Assembly: GCA_037388885.1 (NCBI GenBank)
Contig: JARRJS010000003.1
Location: forward strand, 35,521 to 99,520
Length of the DNA: 64,000 nt
From: JARRJS01 sp037388885
GTDB taxonomy: Bacteria > Gemmatimonadota > Gemmatimonadetes > Longimicrobiales > RSA9
Direction: 5' to 3'
The notes under the pieces are model-generated. The model searched no databases. It worked only from the letters and a program-made list of their open reading frames with translations, and was not told where the DNA came from. Positions 47,697 through 57,037 of the stretch are shown here, piece after piece. Each line of letters begins with the position of its first letter. Position 1 is the stretch's first letter. The position numbers and the translations under genes are program-made.

Positions 47697-50534
47697 ATGA
47701 CGCTGCTCGAGCGTTTGCGGGCTGCTCTTTCCGCGGACTACGAAGTACACGACGAGATCGGCCGGGGCGGCATGGGTGCCGTGTTCCGTGCCACCGACCC
47801 GGCCCTCGGCCGGTACGTGGCTATCAAGGTGCTGCTGCCGGAGCGGGCCACGGCGCAGGCTGTGGAACGGTTCGTCCGGGAAGGCCGCGCGCTGGCCGCG
47901 GTCGACCATCCCTGTGTGCTCCGCGTCCACCGTGCGGGCGAAGCCGAAGGGTTGTTCTACTACGTCATGGAGCACGTGGAAGGGGAGACGCTGGCGGACC
48001 GGCTCCGGGGTGGTCCGCTGGGCGCGTCGGAGTGGCGGAAGCTGGCCTCCGACCTGCTGGAAGCGCTGGCTGCGGTGCACGACGCCGGCATCGTGCACCG
48101 CGATGTGAAGCCATCGAACATCTTCCTGGCGCATGGCCGTGCGCTGCTCGGTGACTTCGGCATTGCCTCGCCCGTCGCGTCGCCGGACGCGGAGCGCCTG
48201 ACCAGCATCGGCGAGGTCGTCGGCACGGTGGCGTACCAGGCGCCGGAACAGCGGCTCGGACAGGATGCGACCCGTACGGCGGACATCTACTCCGCAGGGC
48301 TGGTCCTATACGAAGCCTGCACCGGCACAACGTGGCACGAGGCGGCGGCATCGGGTGCGCCGTGGGCGAAGGTGCCGCGCCGGCTGCGCGCGCCGTTGCG
48401 GCGGGCAATGCGTCCCGTACCGGGCGACCGTTGGACGGACGCCCGCGCGTTCGCCAGGGCGGTGGCTCGGGCGGGCTCGTCGCGTGCCCGTTACATGGCC
48501 CTGGCCGGCGTCGTGTTGGCGGCGGTGGCGCTGGCCCTGCTCATGAATCGACGTTCCGTGGCGTCGCCATCGGTCGGTGACCTCGCGGTACTGCCATTCG
48601 ACGTTGTGGGTGCGACCGGCGACGGGACTCTGGGCCACGACCTGGCCGTGCTCACGACGCTGGACCTCGAAGGGCTGCCGGGTCTCCGCGTGATCCCGGC
48701 GAGCCAGGCGGCGCGTGTGCCCCCCGGAAGGGGCCCTCTCGATCCCGAAGTGCGGCGGGCCCTGAGGGCCGTGTACGTCGCCCGGGGGACGATCCGCCGG
48801 CGAGGCGACCGCCTGGAGCTGCATCTGGCGGTGGACGACTCCTTCGGCGAGCGACTGCCGGAGCGGGTGGTGATGGGCGTGGCAGCGGACCCGTTTGCCC
48901 TGGCCGATTCGGTAGCGCTGGCGTTGGTGCGGCAGGTGGCGCCACGGTTGGCGTCGTCGTTCCGTGGCCTGGAAGCGTTGTCCACGACGAATCTCCAGGC
49001 GCTCCGCGAGTTCCTGCTGGGCGAACACGCGTTTCATCGCAACGCGTGGGTCAGGGCCTCCGAGCATTATCAACGAGCACTGGACCTGGACTCGTCGTTC
49101 ACTCTTGCGGCGTGGCGGCTGTGGAACGTCTGGCGCTGGCAGCTTACAGGCCGTGAGGTCGTGGATCTGCCGCGGCTTTCCAGGGAGCATGGCCAAGAGC
49201 TCGCCCCCGTGGACCGGACGCTGCTTGCGGCGGAGGCGTTGCCGCCCGGCCCGACGAGGATAGCGGCCCTCGAGGAGGCCACCCGCCGGTACGGCTACGA
49301 CGCGTACGCGTGGCTTCTGCTGGGCGACGAGCTCTATAATCGCGGTCCGCTGGTCGGCCGGTCGTTGAGGGAGGCGGCGGCCGCCCTCAGCGAAGCGGCA
49401 GCTCGGGACCCGCAGCTGGGGCCCGCGTACGAGGAGAGCATGATGGTGTTGACGCGGCTGGGCTTGCAGGAGAAGGCTCGCGTGGCCAACGAACGGCTGC
49501 AGGCGACGGCGGCGCCTCCGGCGCCGAACCAGCCGGTCTATTTCCCCGCGCTCCTGGATCAGGCCTACCGGGAACGTTTCGAGCCCGAAGAGGCTGCGCG
49601 GGTTCGTGAACGGCTGTTCGACGCTTCCGATCCGCGGAACTGGTCTGCGATGGCGTTCGCGGCACGCATGGGCCTGGCCCTGGATGTCCCCGAAGCCCAG
49701 CTGGAGGTCGGGCGGCGCCTGGCGGCGTCCGGTGCGCCCATCTCCACACAAGCCGATGGCCAGACGGCGCAGGCGTTGGCCCTGATGGTCCTGGGCCGGC
49801 CGACCGAAGCACTGGTCCATTTCGATTCTGCGGCTGTGCTCATGGGCAGCCCGGAAATGCAACTGGAATCTGCGGAATGGCGCGTCGTGTTTCCAGCGCT
49901 CGGCATCGTGGCGCTGCCGGGCGAGGGACAGCACGGGCGCGAGCATTTGCGCGAGATCTTCGACCGTCATCGATCCCTGGCGGGGCGCGCCGCCTGGGCG
50001 TTGTCCCTGGATGCGGACGCCACCGGCGATGCCTCGACGGCTGAAGAATGGCGCAGCGCGGTGCAGGACACGGGGAACGACACGGAGTCGTCCCGCCTGC
50101 AGCGCCTGGCCCAGGCCTTCGAGGCGCAGACGGCGGGGCGGTACCGACACGCCCTGACGCTCTCGGAACCGCTGTTGAAGGATCAGTTCCTGCCCCGGAG
50201 GCGGGACCCGTTCACCCGTACCGTGCTTCATCTGATCCGGGCGCAGGCCTTTGAAGCGCTGGGCGACGCGGACGCCGCGCGACGGGAGCGAGTTTGGGCC
50301 GACAACGAGGATATCGCACAACTGCTCGGCGGGCTGGTTCAAGCGGTCGAGGTGGACTGGGCGGCAGGTCCGTATTCCGATCGGATCCGCGCTCGCCTGA
50401 ACCTTGTGGAGGGGGATACCGCGGAAGCCTGCCGCTTGCTGGACCGCATCGCCCGGCTCTGGCGGAACGCCGAACCCCAGGTGACGGCCCTGCGCGCCGA
50501 ATCGCAACGTCTGCGCGAGGCGGCATGCCTGTGA
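47697..50534 (+). CDS. Membrane Ser/Thr protein kinase with FlgO/TolB-like and TPR periplasmic half
   Basis: A 945-residue Hanks-type kinase. The kinase domain (about 15-255) has the glycine loop IGRGGMGAVF, lysine VAIKVLLPE, catalytic IVHRDVKPSNIFL and LLGDFGIASP, with an activation segment TVAYQAPEQRLG. One transmembrane segment (MALAGVVLAAVALALLM, about 270) follows, then a FlgO/TolB-N-like domain (VGDLAVLPFDVVGATGDGTL) and a TPR-like helical tail to the end. ATG 47697 is chosen over 47658 because a putative -10 box lies too close to the latter. The last ten bases overlap the BTAD-AAA gene, so kinase and regulator are coupled. Its rear half matches the tethered BTAD activator at 7528. Confidence 0.9.
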   Translation: MTLLERLRAALSADYEVHDEIGRGGMGAVFRATDPALGRYVAIKVLLPERATAQAVERFVREGRALAAVDHPCVLRVHRAGEAEGLFYYVMEHVEGETLADRLRGGPLGASEWRKLASDLLEALAAVHDAGIVHRDVKPSNIFLAHGRALLGDFGIASPVASPDAERLTSIGEVVGTVAYQAPEQRLGQDATRTADIYSAGLVLYEACTGTTWHEAAASGAPWAKVPRRLRAPLRRAMRPVPGDRWTDARAFARAVARAGSSRARYMALAGVVLAAVALALLMNRRSVASPSVGDLAVLPFDVVGATGDGTLGHDLAVLTTLDLEGLPGLRVIPASQAARVPPGRGPLDPEVRRALRAVYVARGTIRRRGDRLELHLAVDDSFGERLPERVVMGVAADPFALADSVALALVRQVAPRLASSFRGLEALSTTNLQALREFLLGEHAFHRNAWVRASEHYQRALDLDSSFTLAAWRLWNVWRWQLTGREVVDLPRLSREHGQELAPVDRTLLAAEALPPGPTRIAALEEATRRYGYDAYAWLLLGDELYNRGPLVGRSLREAAAALSEAAARDPQLGPAYEESMMVLTRLGLQEKARVANERLQATAAPPAPNQPVYFPALLDQAYRERFEPEEAARVRERLFDASDPRNWSAMAFAARMGLALDVPEAQLEVGRRLAASGAPISTQADGQTAQALALMVLGRPTEALVHFDSAAVLMGSPEMQLESAEWRVVFPALGIVALPGEGQHGREHLREIFDRHRSLAGRAAWALSLDADATGDASTAEEWRSAVQDTGNDTESSRLQRLAQAFEAQTAGRYRHALTLSEPLLKDQFLPRRRDPFTRTVLHLIRAQAFEALGDADAARRERVWADNEDIAQLLGGLVQAVEVDWAAGPYSDRIRARLNLVEGDTAEACRLLDRIARLWRNAEPQVTALRAESQRLREAACL

Positions 50535-52327
50535 TCACCCTGCGTCTTCTGGGGCCCGTCGATGTCGCCGTCGACGGGGAGGCACCGCCCGCGGAGCTGT
50601 TGTGGCGGAAGAACGTGGCGTTGCTGGCCTACCTGGCCATGGCACCGGACCGCCGGGCCGGCCGTGAGCAGCTGACGGGCCTGTTGTGGGGAGAGAAACC
50701 CGAGAAGGCCGCGCGGCACTCCCTGGCGGAAGCCCTGCGGATCATCCGGTCGTGTACCGGAGACGGCGTCGAAGAGCCCGCCACCGGGTACATCCGCCTT
50801 GCGGACGGTGCTGTCGAGACGGACACGGCTCAATTCGCCGCGCGGCTTGCGGCAGATGACCCGGCGGGCGCCTCCGCGTTGGTGCGGGGCGAGTTCATGC
50901 AGGGCTTTGCCCTCCCGGCTGCCTGGACCTTCGAGGAATGGCTGGCCGGCGAGCGACGGACGTGGCGGTCCAAGTCCGAGGCCGCGCTGGTTGCGGCCGC
51001 CAATGCCGCACTGGCTGGCGGGGCGCCCGAGGAGGCGCACGGGCTGGCCGATCGCGCACTGGCACTCGGCCCGACCTCGGACACGGCCTGCCAGGTGGCA
51101 ATGCGCAGCTTGTGTCTGCGGGGCGATAGGGGCGAAGCGCTACAGCTCTTCGACGCCTTCAAGCGCATGCTGGACGAAGAGCTGGCCATCCTCCCGTCGG
51201 ACGACACGGCCGCGCTCGCCGACCGGATCCGGCAGCAACGCACCTGGCGACTCCCGGCGGGCCGCGCCGCCCGCCATCTGCGCGGCGCCGAATCCCGGCG
51301 GGCACCCCTGGTGGGTCGCGGGCCCGCCCTGGGCGCGCTGGTCCAAGCGTGGGAAGCTTGCCGCGATGGTGCGGGCGCGCGGACGGCAGTGATCACGGGT
51401 GACGCCGGCACCGGTCGCACCAGGCTGCTGCAGGAACTTCTGAAACGCGTCCGTCTGGATGGCGGTGTCACGGCGGAAGTGCGGGCGGTCCCGGCGGACG
51501 TGAATTGCGAGGGCACGGTGCTGACGGCCCTTGGGCGGACCGCCGGCTTCGATCCGACGGCCCGGGGCCTCCACCTGGCCGACGCACTGGCGCCGGGCGA
51601 GCCGGGCGCGCCGCTGGTGGTCGCGATCGACGACGCGGACTGGTGCGACGAACCGTCCCTCGTCGAGTTGACAGCCGTGACATCGAAGGCTGCCGGAGCG
51701 AGGCTCATGATGGTCTTCGCGGCGGGCCGGCAGCCCCCGGCGCCCGTGGAAAAATTGAGCGCGAACCTCGGCCGGGACGCCCCGGGCGCTCTGGTGACGC
51801 TCGATACGGTAGGGCCCGAAGCGCTCCGCGAGCTGGCCGCGTGGGCGATGCCCGGTTACGACGACGACGCGCTCGAACGACTGACCCGACGACTGGTGGC
51901 CGAAACCGCCGGCTACCCCCTGCTGGCGGTGGAGCTACTGCACGCCATCGCGCACGGACTCGCCGCGGAACCGGCCAGGGAAACGTGGCCTGCTGCCGGC
52001 CGAACCCTCGACCAGACGCGGCCCGGCGATCTGCCGGACACACTCGTCGCTTCCGTGAGAGTCGGATTCCGCGTGCTGACGCCTGGAGCACAGCACGCCC
52101 TGGCCGCCGCCGCCGTCCTGGACCCGCCTGTTTCCGCCGAACGTATCGCGGTGGCCACGGGCCTCGAGGGACGCCAGTTAGAGGAAGCCCTGGACGAGCT
52201 GGAATGGCAGCGTTGGCTCACGGCCGATGCCCGCGGCTACGGCTTCGTCGCGCGGCTCGTGCGCGACATCGTGGCGCAAGACATGGTCACAGCAGGCCAG
52301 CGTAGGCGCATCCTGGAAGGCGCCTGA
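50525..52327 (+). CDS. BTAD-AAA transcriptional regulator
   Basis: A 600-residue cytoplasmic regulator. Residues 1-95 are an OmpR-like winged helix (ITLRLLGPVDVAVDG, LLWRKNVALLAYLAMAPDR, LLWGEKPEKAARHSLAEALR). Residues about 100-250 are the BTAD helical repeats. From about 265 comes an AAA/STAND ATPase: LVGRGPALGALVQAW, Walker A GDAGTGRTR, Walker B LVVAIDDADWCDEPS. The helical arm follows to the end, without the long TPR/LuxR tail seen in larger relatives. ATG 50525 overlaps the kinase gene by ten bases, so phosphorylation by that kinase is an obvious hypothesis. No membrane segment is seen. Confidence 0.87.
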   Translation: MPVITLRLLGPVDVAVDGEAPPAELLWRKNVALLAYLAMAPDRRAGREQLTGLLWGEKPEKAARHSLAEALRIIRSCTGDGVEEPATGYIRLADGAVETDTAQFAARLAADDPAGASALVRGEFMQGFALPAAWTFEEWLAGERRTWRSKSEAALVAAANAALAGGAPEEAHGLADRALALGPTSDTACQVAMRSLCLRGDRGEALQLFDAFKRMLDEELAILPSDDTAALADRIRQQRTWRLPAGRAARHLRGAESRRAPLVGRGPALGALVQAWEACRDGAGARTAVITGDAGTGRTRLLQELLKRVRLDGGVTAEVRAVPADVNCEGTVLTALGRTAGFDPTARGLHLADALAPGEPGAPLVVAIDDADWCDEPSLVELTAVTSKAAGARLMMVFAAGRQPPAPVEKLSANLGRDAPGALVTLDTVGPEALRELAAWAMPGYDDDALERLTRRLVAETAGYPLLAVELLHAIAHGLAAEPARETWPAAGRTLDQTRPGDLPDTLVASVRVGFRVLTPGAQHALAAAAVLDPPVSAERIAVATGLEGRQLEEALDELEWQRWLTADARGYGFVARLVRDIVAQDMVTAGQRRRILEGA

Positions 52328-52401
52328 GCCGCAGGTCGGCACCCGCCTCCCGCCGCAAGCCTGATCGTCCTCTGTGCCCTTCTTGCTTTCGCGGGACGCC
52401 C

Positions 52402-54339
52402 TCAGCGCCTCACCACCAACGGCAGCTCGACGAAGCTCGACTCGCCCGGCGCATGATAGATCCGCTGCGTCGCCTTCACATAGTCGCCTGGCTTGGCCCA
52501 GAAGATGTTGGGCACGAAGGTCTGCGGGTTCCGATCGTAGAGCGGGAACCAGCTGGACTGGATCTGGACCATGATGCGGTGCCCCGGCAGGAACACGTGG
52601 TCGGCCGTGGGCAGCTCGAACCGGTACAGGAGCGGCTTGTTGGGCGTGATGGGCTTCGGAGCCGAGAGGCTCTCGCGATAGCGGCCGCGGAAGATGTCGG
52701 CGGACACCATGAGCTGGTACCCGCCCATCGCCGGCTGGTCCGCCACCTGGTCGGGGTAGACGTCGATGAGCTTGACGACCCAGTCGGCATCGGTCCCGGT
52801 GGTGGCCGCGACGACGTTGGCGATGGGCCGGCCGGCGATCTTGACGGGCTCGGTGAGCACGTCGGAGGTGAAGGTGAGGACATCCGGCCGGCTGGCGAAC
52901 TGGCGCTGGTCGGTGACTAGCCAGTTGCGCCAGATATCGCCGCTGGCGGGCCGGTTGGGACGCACCTGGTAGGGCACCGGCTTGTTCGGATCGGACACGT
53001 ACTCGTCGTACGGCGCATCGTCCTTCGCGGGCGCGTCGAAGCCCGCCTTGTGGCCGGCCTCGAGGTACAGCGGCGTCGGTTTCACCGTGCACCCGGAAGC
53101 GCACCCCGACGGCCAGCTCTGCAGGTGTTCCCAGTGGTTGGTGCCACTGACGAAGGCGGTGACGGGCGACACGCTGTCGGCGGGGGCGTCGTCCTTCAGG
53201 TAGTGGGCCAGGAACGGGGCCAGGATGTGGGTGCGGAAGTAGAGGCCCGTATCGCTGCCGAAATGGAGCGCCCCCAACATGCTGCCGTCGCCGATCTCGC
53301 CGCCGTGGTGCCAGGGGCCCATGACCAGGAAAACCATGTCGTTGTGCGTGTCCCTGGGCTCCATCCTGTCGTAGACGGCCGGCGCACCGTAGATGTCCTC
53401 CTGGTCCCACAAGCTGTGCACCAGCATGGTGGGCACCTTGAGGGGCTGGGCGCCCAGGATGCTGTCCATGGCCTGCTGCTGCCACCATGCATCGTAGGCG
53501 GGGTGGGCCAGGATCTTGCGCCAGAACCCGACCTGCTCGAGACCGTGGCTGCGGCCCAGGGCGCCGGCGGAGCCCGCGGCGAGGTACGCGTCGTAGTCGT
53601 CGTAGTAGCCGGTCCACCAGTCGTAGTCGTTGGTCCGGGACGCTTCCTGCTCGTAGATGTACGGCATCATCTGCTGGCGGAACGCCCCGTTGTGGAACCA
53701 GTCGTCGCCGCGCCAGCCGTCCACCATCGGGTTCATGGGCACGGCCACCTTCAGCGCCGGATGCGGGTTCACCAACGCCATGAGCGGCAGGAACCCGTCG
53801 TACGAGATGCCCAGGATGCCCACCCTGCCGTTGGTCTCCGGGATGTTGTGAATGAGCCAGTCGATGGTATCCCAGGTGTCGGTGGACTCATCGACCTTCG
53901 TCGGGTTGAGCGGCCCCACCAGCGGCCGGTTCATGACGTAGTCGCCCTCCGAGCCGTACTTGCCCCGGATGTCCTGCACGACCCGGATGTAGCCCCCATC
54001 CACGATGACGTCCGTCGCATTGTCGTAGCCCTGGAGGATCGGTCCCAGGTGCGGGCTGGCGGCGTGGCTGGTCAGCCCAGTGGCGTCGTAAGGCGTCCGC
54101 GTGAGCAGGATCGGCGCGTCGTGCGCTCCCTTCGGGATCAGGATCACCGTGTGCAGCCTGACGCCGTCCCGCATGGGGATCATGACGTCCTTGCGCACGT
54201 AGTCGAAGCTGGACGTGGCCGGCGTGAAGTGCGCCGGCGTCTCACTGGGCAGGCTGTCCTGCTGGGCGGCCACAGGGCCGGTGGCAAGGGCCAGGGCCGC
54301 CAGGGCGGCAAGGACGGTGGAGACGCGCGTAGTGCTCAT
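52402..54339 (-). CDS. Secreted CocE/NonD-family hydrolase, alpha-amino-acid ester hydrolase type
   Basis: An exported serine hydrolase of the X-Pro dipeptidyl-peptidase/CocE family, 645 residues with the start at ATG 54339 (GGGAG eight bases before). The signal peptide (VLAALAALALATGPVAAQ) is followed by the alpha/beta-hydrolase domain. The nucleophile is in VGILGISYDGFLPL, the acid in HSLWDQEDIYG and the histidine in GPWHHGGEIGD. The C-terminal jelly roll starts about residue 400 (LPGHRIMVQIQSSWFPLYDRN). The GISYDG elbow and HNIPETNGRVG region fit alpha-amino-acid ester hydrolases, which act on amino-acid esters and beta-lactam side chains. It is monocistronic and divergent from rfaE1. Confidence 0.88.
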   Translation of the reverse strand: MSTTRVSTVLAALAALALATGPVAAQQDSLPSETPAHFTPATSSFDYVRKDVMIPMRDGVRLHTVILIPKGAHDAPILLTRTPYDATGLTSHAASPHLGPILQGYDNATDVIVDGGYIRVVQDIRGKYGSEGDYVMNRPLVGPLNPTKVDESTDTWDTIDWLIHNIPETNGRVGILGISYDGFLPLMALVNPHPALKVAVPMNPMVDGWRGDDWFHNGAFRQQMMPYIYEQEASRTNDYDWWTGYYDDYDAYLAAGSAGALGRSHGLEQVGFWRKILAHPAYDAWWQQQAMDSILGAQPLKVPTMLVHSLWDQEDIYGAPAVYDRMEPRDTHNDMVFLVMGPWHHGGEIGDGSMLGALHFGSDTGLYFRTHILAPFLAHYLKDDAPADSVSPVTAFVSGTNHWEHLQSWPSGCASGCTVKPTPLYLEAGHKAGFDAPAKDDAPYDEYVSDPNKPVPYQVRPNRPASGDIWRNWLVTDQRQFASRPDVLTFTSDVLTEPVKIAGRPIANVVAATTGTDADWVVKLIDVYPDQVADQPAMGGYQLMVSADIFRGRYRESLSAPKPITPNKPLLYRFELPTADHVFLPGHRIMVQIQSSWFPLYDRNPQTFVPNIFWAKPGDYVKATQRIYHAPGESSFVELPLVVRR

Positions 54340-54496
54340 GCGGGTTGCTCCCGACAAGTGGGTGTGTTGGTCCGCGGGTATTCTACGACGACGTGCGCAC
54401 CACGGCCAACGGCGTGACGGCCCCTTGTGCCTCGCGCCCGGTTCCGCCTAGTTTCCGCCGCCTGAGGCCCGAAATGGGGCCGTCCACACCACCCTG

Positions 54497-55498
54497 ATGC
54501 ACATGGACCGACTCGACGTCCAACGAGCGCGCCAGATCCTGGAAGCCGCGACCGGCACGCGTGCGCTCGTCGTGGGCGACATCATGCTGGACGTGTACCT
54601 GCGCGGCTCTGCATCCCGCATTTCGCCCGAAGCGCCCGTCCCCGTCGTTCACGTCGCCGAGGACTGGACCGCGCTGGGCGGCGCCGCCAACGTCGCGTGC
54701 AACGTGGCCGGCCTGGGCGCGCGCTGCGACCTGATCGGCGCCGTGGGCGCCGACGAGGCCGCCGGCGAGCTGCGCCGCACCCTTGCCGCCATCGGGGTAG
54801 ACGCCCGCGGACTGGTCGAGGTGGACGACCGGCCCACGACGGTCAAGACGCGCATCCTGGCCCGGCAGCACCAGGTCGCACGCTACGATCGCGAGATCGA
54901 CGAGGATGTGGAGGGCGAAACGGCGGAGCGGCTCGCCGGGGTCGTGGAAACCCTCGTGGCCCAGGCCGATGCGGTCATCCTGGAAGACTACGACAAGGGC
55001 GTGCTGGTCCGGCCCGTGATCGAGGCTGCCCTGGACGCCGCGCGCCGACGCGGCGTGCCCGTCGTTGTTGACCCCAAGGCGCGTCACTTCTTCGACTACG
55101 GCGGCGCCACCGTTCTCAAGCCCAACCTGTCCGAGCTGGGCGCGGCGCTGCGCGCCCCCGTTCTGGCACACGACCACGAGTGGATGGACCGTACCCGCCG
55201 ACACCTGGACTGCGGCCACCTGCTGGTCACCCTCGGCGAGGAGGGCATGTCGCTGGTCACCGAGGACGGTGAGCACCTGCACGTGCCAGCCGTTGCGCGC
55301 TCCGTATACGACGTCTCAGGTGCAGGCGACACCGTGAGTGCCATGCTCGCGGTCGGGCTTGCCGCCGGTGCCTCCATCGCCGAGGCCGCCGTGCTTGCAA
55401 GCCACGCCGCCGGCATGGAGGTGGGCAAGGCGGGCGTCGCCACCGTCTCGCCCGACGAGATCCTCGATAGCATCAAGCGCATGCACGACCGACCCTGA
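54497..55498 (+). CDS. rfaE1: D-glycero-beta-D-manno-heptose-7-phosphate kinase (RfaE1/HldE N-terminal type)
   Basis: A 333-residue PfkB/ribokinase-family kinase that phosphorylates heptose 7-phosphate at C1 in LPS-core heptose synthesis. Diagnostic sequence: LVVGDIMLDVYLRGSASRIS, APVPVVHV, LGGAANVACNVAGLG, KTRILARQHQVARYDRE, and the ribokinase anion hole DVSGAGDTVSAML near the C terminus. The nucleotidyltransferase half of HldE is not fused here, as in the split RfaE1/RfaE2 arrangement, and it is not elsewhere in the window. It is followed 27 bases later by ridA, probably in the same transcript. Confidence 0.93.
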   Translation: MHMDRLDVQRARQILEAATGTRALVVGDIMLDVYLRGSASRISPEAPVPVVHVAEDWTALGGAANVACNVAGLGARCDLIGAVGADEAAGELRRTLAAIGVDARGLVEVDDRPTTVKTRILARQHQVARYDREIDEDVEGETAERLAGVVETLVAQADAVILEDYDKGVLVRPVIEAALDAARRRGVPVVVDPKARHFFDYGGATVLKPNLSELGAALRAPVLAHDHEWMDRTRRHLDCGHLLVTLGEEGMSLVTEDGEHLHVPAVARSVYDVSGAGDTVSAMLAVGLAAGASIAEAAVLASHAAGMEVGKAGVATVSPDEILDSIKRMHDRP

Positions 55499-55525
55499 AC
55501 CCGGCACGCACGGAGTGATACCCGA

Positions 55526-55909
55526 ATGGACCTGAAAACCCTGCACACCGACGCCGCACCCGAGGCCATCGGCCCGTACAGCCAGGCCGTCGTCGCCGGC
55601 AACCTGGTGTTCACCGCCGGCCAGATCGCCCTCGACCCCGCCACCATGGAGCTCGTCGACGGTGACATCCGCGTCCAGACCGACCGCGTCCTCATGAACA
55701 TCGCCGCCGTCCTCCAGGCCGCCGGCGCCTCCCTCCAGTCCGTGGTGAAGACGACCGTCTTCCTCAAGGACATGAACGATTTCGCCGCCATGAACGAGGT
55801 CTACGCCGAGCATTTCGCCGGCCACAAGCCCGCACGCTCCGCCGTCGAGGCGGCTCGTCTGCCGAAGGACGTGCTGGTGGAGATCGAGACAGTCGCGGCG
55901 CTGGGTTAG
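55526..55909 (+). CDS. ridA: RidA family reactive enamine/imine deaminase
   Basis: A 127-residue RidA/YjgF protein. It destroys reactive 2-aminoacrylate and related enamines made by PLP enzymes. Typical marks are APEAIGPYSQAVVAGNLVFT, GQIALDP, the DRVLMNIAAVLQAAGASL helix with VVKTTVFLKDMNDFAAMN, and the C-terminal arginine and glutamate in PARSAVEAARLPKDVLVEIE. It lies 27 bases behind rfaE1. A cluster of short repeats begins three bases after its stop codon. Confidence 0.93.
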   Translation: MDLKTLHTDAAPEAIGPYSQAVVAGNLVFTAGQIALDPATMELVDGDIRVQTDRVLMNIAAVLQAAGASLQSVVKTTVFLKDMNDFAAMNEVYAEHFAGHKPARSAVEAARLPKDVLVEIETVAALG

Positions 55910-56543
55910 TCTTTCACCGCGGACACACGGAGAACGAACGCCGGCGTGCTTCGCGCTGGAGCATGGACGGACAACTGCGCGTTTTCACCGCAGGGTACGC
56001 GGAGCGCGCAGACGACTGGCTTCGTTGCGGGGCAAACGCGACAAAGTCGGGATTTCACCGCAGAGTACGCGGAGCGCGCAGAGGGCTGGCAATGCCGATT
56101 GGTTGCCGGCGTCCTTGGCACACCCGGCGCTGAACCCGACTACCGGTCCACATCAGCCTTTCCAGAAAGATGTCTCCTAAGTGCCCTCTGCGTTCTCTGC
56201 GGTGAACCAGGCCGTTCATCCGCCCCGGCTTCGCGACGAACCCCGCCCTCAGCGTCCTCTGCGTTCTCCGCGGTGGAACCCAGCAGTTGATCCGCCCCGG
56301 CTTCGCGACGAACCCCGCCCTCAGTGTCCTCTGCGTTCTCTGCGGTGGAACCTGGCAGTTCATCCGCCCCGGCTTCACGACGAACCCCGCCCTCGGCGCC
56401 CTCTGCGTTCTCCGCGGTTGAACCCGGTTGATGTCCCCGTTGGCCATGCGCTGGACCCAGGCAGCGATTCCCGTTCGTCACCCAATCGCTGATCCTGTCC
56501 TGGTGGAGAGGGAGTTGGCACAGCTAACGGGGAAGGACGACGG
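55910..56543. repeat. Two facing clusters of about 71-bp-spaced repeats
   Basis: This 634-base region without genes contains a 24-bp unit, TTCACCGCAGAGAACGCAGAGG-like, in three plus copies beginning TTTCACCGC at 55912, 55983 and 56053. Four minus copies begin CCTCTGCGTTCT at 56185, 56256, 56328 and 56400. The spacing is 70-72 bases. In the minus cluster the spacer is also repeated (CCGCCCCGGCTTCGCGACGA...CCGCCCTC). The two clusters face each other and could form long hairpins. A degenerate pair (56931-56960 plus, 57008-57034 minus) follows the GxxExxY gene. Short frames inside the repeats read as low-complexity peptides and are not genes. Confidence 0.8.
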
Positions 56544-56951
56544 ATGCACGTCAATCGCTTGACAGAGCAGGTGATAGGAGCCGCAATAATCGTTCACCGC
56601 GAGCTGGGCCCCGGGCTGCTCGAATCCGCCTACGAAAAATGCATGGCCGTCGAAATGGCGCAGCGCGGTCTTCCGTTTGAACGGCAATTCCCTTTGAAGA
56701 TCCTGTTCAAACAGGTCCGCATTGACTGTGGTTACCGCGTGGATTTCCTTGTGGACCCGAAAGTTGTCGTTGAGCTGAAGGCTGTTTCCCACCTCGAACC
56801 AATCCACTCCGCCCAGATCCTCACCTACCTGAAGCTGTCCGGCTGCCATGTAGGTCTACTGATCAACTTCAACGTCCACGTCCTAAGGAATGGCGTGCAC
56901 CGTCTCGTCCGCGGCTTGCCCGAGCCTGCATTTCACCACGAAGTCCATTGA
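56544..56951 (+). CDS. GxxExxY family protein (PDDEXK_3, PD-(D/E)XK nuclease fold)
   Basis: A 135-residue member of the GxxExxY family. The eponymous motif is GPGLLESAYEKC. The nuclease-like core follows: GYRVDFLVDPKVVVELKAV has the Asp and the E-x-K of PD-(D/E)XK enzymes, and then the helix IHSAQILTYLKLSGCHVGLLINFN. The ATG at 56544 follows GGGGAAGGA at good spacing. The stop codon lies inside a degenerate copy of the repeat unit (TTTCACCACGAAG at 56931). Function in this family is unproven; nuclease activity is a fold-based guess. The family is often multicopy and lies among such repeats. Confidence 0.88.
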   Translation: MHVNRLTEQVIGAAIIVHRELGPGLLESAYEKCMAVEMAQRGLPFERQFPLKILFKQVRIDCGYRVDFLVDPKVVVELKAVSHLEPIHSAQILTYLKLSGCHVGLLINFNVHVLRNGVHRLVRGLPEPAFHHEVH

Positions 56952-57037
56952 AACGAAGAGGCTTGACCCGCGTCGACGTTCATTCCTCCCCGTCCCGCGA
57001 CGGACGATGCCCTGGACGTTCTCGGTGGTGAACCGCC

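Noticed and set aside
55910..56480. CRISPR array
   Set aside because: The units repeat with conserved spacers, change orientation in the middle, and no cas gene is nearby. CRISPR spacers would be unique and unidirectional.
56055..56481. Two minus-strand proteins of 110-130 residues with repeated Ala-Glu-Asn-Ala-Glu and Gly-Val-Arg-Arg-Glu units
   Set aside because: They are translations of the intergenic repeat units, a well-known source of false proteins.
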